From a virus: a DNA stretch of 59,212 nt. Each line of letters opens with the position of its first letter. The stretch's first letter is position 1. Below are positions 41,277-46,613 of this stretch, in pieces. A program made the position numbers and the translations under genes. The notes beneath the pieces were generated by a model, which saw only the letters and a program-made list of their open reading frames with translations, was not told the origin of the DNA and did not search any database. The stretch spans positions 1 through 59,212 of the IMG/VR virus record IMGVR_UViG_3300020391_000001; one strand, 5' to 3'.

Positions 41277-41359
41277 CTGGTCTGATTGGTTAGACGCATT
41301 CAATCAAGTACATAACTCTACAATGTTTACATCTGTAGGTAAGATTAAGGTTGAGATTG

Positions 41360-41659
41360 ATGATTAGAAAAAGAATTGCGATGCCAAAGAAAGTTAAACA
41401 GGAGATTGATAAGTATCCAATGGTTTCTGTTGAATGGTTCGATATCGTTTCGGATTCTTCGTGGTCTTCGTTTTCAGATGTAAAGAAAGCCAAGCTAGCT
41501 ACTTGCATAACCAAAGGTCACCTTCTCTCCCAGGCAAAAGGTGTTACAAGAATTTTTGGAGATTATTCTTATAACGATAATAAAACAGAGATAGAATCAA
41601 TTGGTAATACAACTCTTATTCCTAATTCTGTAATTAAAGAAATCAAAAAACTTACTTAA
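41360..41659 (+). CDS. Small conserved phage protein
   Basis: 99 residues from ATG 41360 (an in-frame TTG lies 9 bases earlier). KYPMVSVEWFDIVSDSSWSS, KAKLATCITKGHLLSQAKG and NTTLIPNSVIKEIKKL match a small barrel-like family found in many phages beside VRR-NUC nucleases, from memory. Soluble; function unknown. Confidence 0.6.
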   Translation: MIRKRIAMPKKVKQEIDKYPMVSVEWFDIVSDSSWSSFSDVKKAKLATCITKGHLLSQAKGVTRIFGDYSYNDNKTEIESIGNTTLIPNSVIKEIKKLT

Positions 41660-41661
41660 TC

Positions 41662-42069
41662 ATGAGTAATAAAAATGGGGAGTCTAGGCTATGGCAAAAG
41701 GTAAAAAAAGGACTGACTGATTGCTTTCTAACTCGCATAGAATCTAGCACAATTAATGGTATACCTGATATTCATGCAGTCATGAATTCTGAAATTTTTT
41801 GGATTGAACTTAAATCAGATTCATTAAGTTATCCTAAGCTAAATAAGTGGCAAATTGTTTGGATCAACAAATATATTAGGACAGGTGGTAAGGTAATTAT
41901 CTTCAAAGAGACCCTCTTGCAGAAGTCTCTTAAACTGTACAGACCGGTGTCCGTGTTTACTGATCCTCGTACCCTCGTTGCATTTGCCTCTTTCTCGTTC
42001 CCGTTACAATGGCCACTGGTCCAGCAGGCGATGCTAACGGAGCTGGGACGGCAGCCCGATGCAGCATGA
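41662..42069 (+). CDS. VRR-NUC domain nuclease
   Basis: 135 residues. GIPDIHAVMNSEIFWIELKSD holds the PD...ExK nuclease core (Asp in PDIH, Glu and Lys in IELK), and LSYPKLNKWQIVWINKYIRTGGKVIIF is the rest of the VRR-NUC fold. The family cuts branched DNA. Residues beyond ~100 (from about 41960) are encoded inside the GC-rich repeat island and look unrelated to the domain, so the original C terminus may have been replaced by inserted repeat sequence. Confidence 0.8.
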   Translation: MSNKNGESRLWQKVKKGLTDCFLTRIESSTINGIPDIHAVMNSEIFWIELKSDSLSYPKLNKWQIVWINKYIRTGGKVIIFKETLLQKSLKLYRPVSVFTDPRTLVAFASFSFPLQWPLVQQAMLTELGRQPDAA

Positions 42070-42173
42070 TCCTCGTTCTCGTTCCCTGGCCACTGAACTT
42101 TTCCCTCTTTGTTTGTTCAGTGGCCTGGGATCCAGCAGCAGGTGATACCGAAGCTCGTTCTCGTTCTCGGTAA
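42009..42173 (+). CDS. Possible micro-protein within the repeat island
   Basis: 54 residues: Gly/Ala-rich start (MATGPAGDANGAGTAARCS), a hydrophobic stretch able to span a membrane (ILVLVPWPLNFSLFVCSVAW) and DPAAGDTEARSRSR. There is no ribosome site. The frame is made of repeat sequence, so coding is doubtful. It is recorded because the DPAA(G/A)D peptide recurs in the gene at 42379. Confidence 0.2.
   Translation: MATGPAGDANGAGTAARCSMILVLVPWPLNFSLFVCSVAWDPAAGDTEARSRSR
42088..42125. repeat. Perfect 11-bp inverted repeat in the island
   Basis: GGCCACTGAAC (42088-42098) and GTTCAGTGGCC (42115-42125) enclose a 16-nt pyrimidine-rich loop. Beyond one mismatch the stem continues with CC/GG. It is one of the strongest hairpins in the window and has no T-run. 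Confidence 0.85.
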
Positions 42174-42295
42174 CCAGCAAATGTCGTTTCTCGTTCAAGG
42201 AACTGGTGAGCCAGCAGCAGCACGAAGCTGGGGCTACCCCGTCAGGAGCTGATAGCTGGTATGAACTGCTACGTTAAAAATACTTCGTTGGGCTA

Positions 42296-42324
42296 TTGAC
42301 ATGTATCCCATGATATCTTATATG
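42296..42324 (+). promoter_or_regulatory. Promoter with consensus -35 inside the island
   Basis: Perfect TTGACA (42296-42301), 17 bp, TATATG (42319-42324). A leader of about 45 nt with AAAGGAG leads to ATG 42379. It is the only perfect -35 I found. Confidence 0.7.
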
Positions 42325-42378
42325 TATAGTTTCCCCTCAGCAGGGCGAACTACAGTTAACAAACAAAGGAGAAAAGAT

Positions 42379-42594
42379 ATGAAGCTCGGAAAATTAATTA
42401 AGAAACTTAACAAGGAAAACTCACCGCCGGATGGTTGGTCCGCTACAGATGCTGTAGACAAACCTGAAGGAGGCAAAGTATACGCACTAACTGGATCTCG
42501 GGGCTCGCGCTGCATTGCAAACGGTAATACTTGGGCCGAGTCTGAGGTGAAGGATCCAGCAGCAGCTGATGCTGGAGAAGCTAAGTGGGACTAG
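42379..42594 (+). CDS. Small hypothetical protein ending in a repeat-derived tail
   Basis: 71 residues with AAAGGAG upstream; the longer in-frame start at 42301 lies in the promoter. KLGKLIKKLNKENSPPDGW is basic, GGKVYALTGSRGSRCIANGNTW is a possible beta unit, and the end EVKDPAAADAGEAKW is encoded by unit 4 of the GC-rich repeats. It has its own good promoter. Function unknown; the C-terminal tail shows the repeat entering a coding frame. Confidence 0.6.
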   Translation: MKLGKLIKKLNKENSPPDGWSATDAVDKPEGGKVYALTGSRGSRCIANGNTWAESEVKDPAAADAGEAKWD

Positions 42595-42770
42595 TTCTCG
42601 CTTACCTGTGCATGCTGTTCCTTTTCCCAAACTTTACTTTACTGGTATCAGGACTCCTGCTACTCTCGCTCGTTGGTATCCTGTGACGCCGTCCTCGTCT
42701 CGTTCTAGAAGACTGGCTGGGCAGCACACGGATCCATCAGAAGCTGGGGCTTTCACAGAAGTTCAGGTTC
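42540..42770. repeat. GC-rich hairpin-repeat island, right part (units 4-5)
   Basis: Unit 4 core 42552-42580 folds as TCCAGCA/TGCTGGA. Unit 5 spans ~42660-42755, with CTCGTCTCGTTCT and then GGATCCATCAGAAGCTGGGGC. Together with the left part, this gives five imperfect copies in ~800 bp. From 42595 to 42868 I see no credible gene on either strand. Confidence 0.7.
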
Positions 42771-42781
42771 GGGTTTTGCAG

Positions 42782-42798
42782 TTTAGAATGATTCTAAA
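42782..42798. promoter_or_regulatory. 17-bp perfect palindrome, operator candidate
   Basis: TTTAGAAT-G-ATTCTAAA. It lies 9 bp upstream of a promoter-like pair, TTGCAA (42808-42813), 16 bp, TAAGAT (42830-42835), that faces the gene at 42869. The placement suits a regulator site. Confidence 0.5.
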
Positions 42799-42807
42799 AG
42801 ATAATTG

Positions 42808-42835
42808 TTGCAATGGTCATGGGATTTGATAAGAT
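42808..42835 (+). promoter_or_regulatory. Promoter candidate for 42869-43512
   Basis: TTGCAA, 16-bp spacer, TAAGAT, followed by a leader with AAAGGAAAGG before ATG 42869. It shares the TTGCA(A/T)-16 bp layout of the promoters at 38228 and 43517. Confidence 0.45.
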
Positions 42836-42868
42836 GAAGTTGTCTAATAAATAAAGGAAAGGAAATTT

Positions 42869-43294
42869 ATGGGATTAGATCAACACGCACATCTTCGTGG
42901 TCATAAGGTAGATTGGGAGAAATACTATGAAGATGATAAAGAGGAAAACGAAAAAGTTTTTGTGTGGAGAAAACACGCAAGACTTCAACAGTTCATGTCA
43001 ACTAAATGGAATGAACAAAACACTAACCACGAACATAAAGGAATGCTTTCACATCTCGGTTTTAATGGAGATGATGACAGTCCTGTTTATATAACAGAAG
43101 AGGTGGCGAAAGAGTTAGCCGAACAAATCCAAGAGGGGTACAAGGATTATGTTGCCGAAGATGGTTTCTTCTGGGGTCAGCAGTTCCAAGAGGAAAGTGT
43201 TAAAGAATACAAGGAACAAGACATCAAGTTCCTAAAGTTTTGTCAACAAGCGATCAATGATAAAAAGGTCGTTGAATATTGGTGTAGTTGGTAA
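42869..43294 (+). CDS. Conserved phage protein (MGLDQ family)
   Basis: 141 residues. MGLDQHAHLRGHKVDW, WRKHARLQQFM, LSHLGFNGDDDSPVYITEEV, DGFFWGQQFQEESVKEYKEQD and a final YWCSW match a family in many cyanophages and other tailed phages, sometimes labelled phosphoglycerate kinase without clear support. No catalytic motif is known to me. Good ribosome site. Confidence 0.75.
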   Translation: MGLDQHAHLRGHKVDWEKYYEDDKEENEKVFVWRKHARLQQFMSTKWNEQNTNHEHKGMLSHLGFNGDDDSPVYITEEVAKELAEQIQEGYKDYVAEDGFFWGQQFQEESVKEYKEQDIKFLKFCQQAINDKKVVEYWCSW

Positions 43295-43512
43295 TGGCTA
43301 AAAAATTTAAAAAAGACGAGGCGACAGATGTCGCCTCGTTCTCGACAAAGAAAGACAAACTTAAGATTACTAAGCTAGAGCGTGGCACGGCGCAGCAAGA
43401 TGCGTTCTTAAATTATATAATTAAATCGATTGGAGATGACAAAGATGTAAGTATTAGTATTGAGGGAGGTAAAAGAATACCTATTAAAGACTTAAAAAAA
43501 AAAATTAATTAA
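43294..43512 (+). CDS. Small basic protein carrying an inserted palindrome
   Basis: 72 residues from ATG 43294, overlapping the previous stop. The codons for DEATDVAS (43315-43338) contain an 11-bp perfect palindrome (43316-43339) followed by CTCGTTCTCG, the signature of the GC-rich island. The rest (KLKITKLERGTAQQDAFLNYIIKSIGDDKDVSISIEGGKRIPIKDLKKK) is a normal AT-rich small protein. Function unknown. Confidence 0.6.
   Translation: MAKKFKKDEATDVASFSTKKDKLKITKLERGTAQQDAFLNYIIKSIGDDKDVSISIEGGKRIPIKDLKKKIN
43316..43339. repeat. In-gene perfect palindrome (11 + 2 + 11)
   Basis: ACGAGGCGACA (43316-43326), GA, TGTCGCCTCGT (43329-43339), inside the gene at 43294. GC-rich, and continuous with CTCGTTCTCG as in the island to the left. 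Confidence 0.85.
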
Positions 43513-43516
43513 GGGG

Positions 43517-43544
43517 TTGCATAAGATGAGATAAGATATATATT
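43517..43544 (+). promoter_or_regulatory. Promoter for the two genes before the large terminase
   Basis: TTGCAT (43517-43522), 16 bp, TATATT (43539-43544). Both hexamers and the spacing are identical to the + promoter at 38228, which makes a shared (early?) promoter class likely. AGAGG lies ahead of ATG 43574. Confidence 0.6.
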
Positions 43545-43573
43545 CTTACTGTCAAACAAACAAAGAGGTAAAA

Positions 43574-43897
43574 ATGGCAAATGCAATAAAAAAGTTAAGG
43601 CAAGATGAAAAGAAAGTAGTTCTTGCTTATGCTCAGTTAAAGCTAAAGTCTAATAGACTTGCTAAAGAGTTAGACACAATGAAACAGAATGTTGTTGATG
43701 TGTTTAATAGATCAAACCAAAACTTAATCATAGTTCAAGATGAACATGGAAATAGTTTTGGCTTACAAAAAATAAATCGAAAGAGAAAGAAATTTGAAAC
43801 TGCTAATTTCAAAATTGCTCATAATGATTTATTCAACAAGTTCTGTACTGAATTAGAGTACAGCGAATATAAAGCGATAGGGGATAACAATGCCTAA
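43574..43897 (+). CDS. Hypothetical coiled-coil protein
   Basis: 107 residues. ANAIKKLRQDEKKVVLAYAQLKLKSNRLAKELDTMKQNVVDVF is one long helix, then VQDEHGNSFGLQKINRKRKKFETANFKIAHNDLFNKFC. It resembles the Gp157-like or small phage regulators in layout, but the identity is uncertain. Overlaps the next gene by 8 bases. Confidence 0.5.
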   Translation: MANAIKKLRQDEKKVVLAYAQLKLKSNRLAKELDTMKQNVVDVFNRSNQNLIIVQDEHGNSFGLQKINRKRKKFETANFKIAHNDLFNKFCTELEYSEYKAIGDNNA

Positions 43898-44150
43898 TAA
43901 TGATTTAATTAATATCGCTAACGTGTTAAGTGAAAGACTTAACACGTCAACACCAACCTCATTAGCTGATATGGTTATTGAGAATGGTCAAAAGAAACAA
44001 CTCAATTATGAGATTATGTTCCAACTATTAATGGGCGAATGTGAAAAGCATATACTCGAGAACGTTGGTAATCCTGTTGTTGATGAGTTCAAGGATAATG
44101 TACTAAAGAAATTTAGCACATTAGTTCAAGCCTTACACTCCCAAGAATAA
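43890..44150 (+). CDS. Small hypothetical protein with an internal mRNA hairpin
   Basis: 86 residues, acidic and helical (LINIANVLSERLNTSTPTSLADMVIENGQKKQLNYEIMFQLLMGE). Codons 11-19 contain a perfect 11-bp inverted repeat (43921-43947). It could slow or control translation. No family recognised. Confidence 0.5.
   Translation: MPNNDLINIANVLSERLNTSTPTSLADMVIENGQKKQLNYEIMFQLLMGECEKHILENVGNPVVDEFKDNVLKKFSTLVQALHSQE
43921..43947. repeat. Perfect 11-bp inverted repeat inside a gene
   Basis: ACGTGTTAAGT (43921-43931), loop GAAAG, ACTTAACACGT (43937-43947), near the start of the gene at 43890. Perfect stem with a short loop; either a strong mRNA hairpin or a protein-binding palindrome. Confidence 0.85.
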
Positions 44151-44159
44151 TAATAAACA

Positions 44160-44207
44160 ACCAATGGCGTTATAACTAACGCCATTGGTCTAGCCTGTTA
44201 GAAGGCT
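44160..44207 (+). promoter_or_regulatory. Perfect 12-bp hairpin plus second hairpin upstream of terL
   Basis: ACCAATGGCGTT (44160-44171), loop ATAACT, AACGCCATTGGT (44178-44189), then AGCCT/AGGCT (44192-44196 with 44203-44207). No T-run follows. It may end transcripts from the left with protein help or stabilise them. The rest of the gap to 44329 contains short GC-rich stretches (for example CGCTAGGCG) but no tRNA that I can fold. Confidence 0.7.
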
Positions 44208-44286
44208 CATTTCATTTATAAAAATCAAAAAAGCAGGTAGAAGTTACAGGTCACGCACACGACTGTGGCAACGCTAGGCGAACGGG

Positions 44287-44314
44287 TTTACAAAGTAGGA
44301 TATATAAATATACT
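44287..44314 (+). promoter_or_regulatory. Late promoter candidate upstream of terL
   Basis: TTTACA (44287-44292), 16 bp, TATACT (44309-44314). If used, the leader to ATG 44330 would be only about 9 nt, and the AAGGA (44315-44319) would lie before the transcription start. Other -10 choices nearby (TATAAA) are possible. Confidence 0.4.
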
Positions 44315-44329
44315 AAGGACCCAAACGGT

Positions 44330-45808
44330 ATGAAAATTGAAAACCTTACTGAGGAAGAATTAAAAGATATTATTCTAAAAAAACAATTAGAGTGGATCAA
44401 GTTATGCCAGGATAATTTTTTGGTATTTGCTGAATCTGTTTGGCAGGATTTTATTTATAGAAAAACAAAGGACCCAAAGAAATACGGGCACCATCAAATT
44501 ATTTCTGAAGCGTTTCAAGATATTGCAGATGGAGACGCAAAGAGGCTCATAATCAATATGCCTCCACGACATACTAAATCAGAATTTGCATCTTATTTAT
44601 TTCCTGCTTGGTATGTTGGAAAGTATCCAAAGAAAAAAATAATGCAGGTATCACACAACGCTGAACTTGCTTCAAGGTTCGGTAGCAAAGTTCGGAACTT
44701 AATGAACACCAAAGAGTATAAAGAGATATTTGGAAATGTTACACTTAGAGAAGATAGTAAAGCAAAAGGTAGGTGGGAAACCAATCACGGTGGTGAATAC
44801 TTTGCAGCGGGTGTAGGCGGTTCGATTACAGGACGAGGGGCCGATTTGCTTATTATCGATGATCCACATACTGAGCAAGATTCTATGTCTGACTCAGCTA
44901 TGGAACGTGCTTATGAATGGTATAACTCTGGACCTAGACAACGTTTACAGCCAGGCGGAAGAATTTTGGTAGTCATGACACGATGGGCTACTGATGATTT
45001 GACAGGAAGATTAGTGAAGGCTCAAGGAGAGGTAAAAGCGGATCAGTGGAAAGTAATTTCTTTTCCTGCAATCATGCCCAACGATAAACCAGTTTGGCCT
45101 GAGTATTGGAGTAAAGATGATTTAGATTCTGTGAAAGCCTCAATCTCTACAAAAAATTGGAATGCACAGTATATGCAGGACCCAACCTCAGAGGAGGGTG
45201 CAATTATAAAAAGGGATTGGTGGCAGGATTATGATAAGGAGTATCTTCCAAAACTGCTACACGTGATACAATCCTATGATACTGCATTTTCTAAAAAAGA
45301 ATCCGCTGATTACTCTGCTATTACTACGTGGGGTATCTTTGAACCTGTACAAGGCTACGAAAAATGCATAATTCTTCTTGATGCTATGAAGGGTAGATAT
45401 GATTTTCCAGATTTAAAAAATGTTGCTTTAGAACAATATAATTATTGGGAACCTGAAACAGTTATTATTGAGGCCAAAGCTTCAGGACAACCTTTGATAC
45501 ATGAGCTTAGACGTGCAGGCATTCCTGTAGTTGATTTTGTGCCAGCTCGTGGAAGAGACAAGCATACACGTATTAATAGCTGTGCACCTGTATTTGAGTC
45601 TGGTATGGTGTTTGCACCTTTAGATGAACACTGGGCACAAGAAGTTATTGAGGAATGTGCATCTTTTCCTAATGGTCAGTATGATGACTATGTAGACAGT
45701 ATGACCCAAGCTGTGTTAAGATATAGGCAAGGTGGATTTGTTTCTACATATTCTGACGATTGGGATGATCCGCCAATGAAATTAGAAAAAGAGTATAAAT
45801 ATTATTAG
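44330..45808 (+). CDS. Terminase large subunit
   Basis: 492 residues. ATPase: MPPRHTKS (77-84, Walker A-like), IMQVSHNAELASRFG, LLIIDDPH (173-180, Walker B) and VMTRWATDDLTGRL (coupling). Nuclease: VIQSYDTAF with Asp317, TVIIEAKASGQPLI and, near the end, YDDYVDSMTQAVL. This is the motor that packages DNA through the portal at 48524 and cuts it. The cut type cannot be told from sequence; a pac-type headful would fit the circular assembly. Confidence 0.92.
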   Translation: MKIENLTEEELKDIILKKQLEWIKLCQDNFLVFAESVWQDFIYRKTKDPKKYGHHQIISEAFQDIADGDAKRLIINMPPRHTKSEFASYLFPAWYVGKYPKKKIMQVSHNAELASRFGSKVRNLMNTKEYKEIFGNVTLREDSKAKGRWETNHGGEYFAAGVGGSITGRGADLLIIDDPHTEQDSMSDSAMERAYEWYNSGPRQRLQPGGRILVVMTRWATDDLTGRLVKAQGEVKADQWKVISFPAIMPNDKPVWPEYWSKDDLDSVKASISTKNWNAQYMQDPTSEEGAIIKRDWWQDYDKEYLPKLLHVIQSYDTAFSKKESADYSAITTWGIFEPVQGYEKCIILLDAMKGRYDFPDLKNVALEQYNYWEPETVIIEAKASGQPLIHELRRAGIPVVDFVPARGRDKHTRINSCAPVFESGMVFAPLDEHWAQEVIEECASFPNGQYDDYVDSMTQAVLRYRQGGFVSTYSDDWDDPPMKLEKEYKYY

Positions 45809-45816
45809 GAGAACCT

Positions 45817-46605
45817 ATGGCACTAAAAGGTAACCAAAAGAAGATAGACAAAAATAATAATAACAGAATTGATGCTGAGGATTTCAAAATCTTAAAAGCA
45901 GAAAAAGCAAAAGGCAGAGGCATGGGTTTACAAGATGAGAAAGTAAAACCAGGTAAAGTTATGAAAGCAAGAGTTGGTAAATCTATTAAAAAGGACCCAA
46001 CAAAAACTGTAAATCCATTTGAAAAAAAAGCTAAAAAAATTAACAAAGTAAAAAAAATTATTAAAGGGGTTGGTAGACTTGGTATTGCAGGTGCAGCGTT
46101 GGGTGTGGCAGGAGCAGGTGCTGCTAAACTTGGACAAACTATTGGTAGAAAAATGACTGAGAAAAAAATGGGTGGTGGAATGATGAAGAAATATAAAAAA
46201 GGTGGAATGTCAGCTGGTGATAAGTTTAGTGCAAAGATAGATGGATTGCTTGACTCCTATAATGATAAAACAACTCCTATGAAAAAAGATAGAATCAAAC
46301 AGAAACTAAAAGCATCTGGAAAAATGGGTGGTGGAATGATGAACAAACCTATGCCTATGTATACTAAGGGTGGTGGTGCTGACACTGGAACTATGGGTGA
46401 AGCAAAAAGTAAACTATCTACAGCAATTGATGCTTTTGAAAGAAGAAGAAAAAATAAAAAATTAGAAGCACCTAAAAGAGGTCCAATGAAACCTGCAAAA
46501 GTCATGGGTGGCGGAATGATGATGAAGCCTATGGGTTACAAAGCAGGCAAATCTGTAAAAGCAAAATGCAAACTAGGTAGAAACAAACCTACAAAAATGT
46601 ACTAG
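45817..46605 (+). CDS. Lys-rich virion-region protein with EF-hand-like motif and GGGM repeats
   Basis: 262 residues with AGGAG upstream. Residues ~10-23 (KIDKNNNNRIDAEDFKIL) look like a calcium-binding EF-hand/dockerin loop. A hydrophobic Gly/Ala segment follows at ~88-110. Three MGGGMM repeats (about 116, 169 and 229) punctuate a Lys-rich low-complexity region, and the end is LGRNKPTKMY. Proteins of this kind sit between terL and portal in marine podoviruses; the role is unknown and possibly internal virion. Confidence 0.6.
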   Translation: MALKGNQKKIDKNNNNRIDAEDFKILKAEKAKGRGMGLQDEKVKPGKVMKARVGKSIKKDPTKTVNPFEKKAKKINKVKKIIKGVGRLGIAGAALGVAGAGAAKLGQTIGRKMTEKKMGGGMMKKYKKGGMSAGDKFSAKIDGLLDSYNDKTTPMKKDRIKQKLKASGKMGGGMMNKPMPMYTKGGGADTGTMGEAKSKLSTAIDAFERRRKNKKLEAPKRGPMKPAKVMGGGMMMKPMGYKAGKSVKAKCKLGRNKPTKMY

Positions 46606-46613
46606 GAGGGGCA

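Larger units (their letters stand above)
41965..42255. repeat. GC-rich hairpin-repeat island, left part (units 1-3)
   Basis: Sharp rise in G+C against the AT-rich genome. Each unit has a CTCGTTCTCGTTC-type stretch and then a CCAGCAGCAG...GAAGCTGG core that can fold as CCAGC/GCTGG. Cores lie near 42020-42048, 42131-42155 and 42210-42232. Unit 2 contains the 11-bp stem at 42088-42125. In one frame the cores read (D/G)PA(A)GD, and a 54-residue open frame (42009-42173) runs through units 1 and 2. Looks like an expanded or mobile hairpin element. Confidence 0.75.

Noticed and set aside
41146-41367. Open frame overlapping the small terminase end (SWSDWLDAFNQVHNS...)
   Set aside because: Most of it is a shadow of the small terminase. 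The part beyond has only TTG starts and no ribosome site. A 34-residue peptide is possible but unsupported.
41957-42223. Reverse-strand and other open frames through the GC-rich island (also 42318-42515 and 42569-42829)
   Set aside because: They come from repetitive, stop-poor GC-rich sequence, have low-complexity products and no ribosome sites.
42869-43294. Phosphoglycerate kinase label sometimes given to this family
   Set aside because: The protein is far too short and shows no kinase motif. I keep it as a conserved phage protein of unknown function.
44190-44329. tRNA or known riboswitch in the gap before the large terminase
   Set aside because: Short GC stretches and hairpins are present, but no cloverleaf or recognised aptamer could be drawn.
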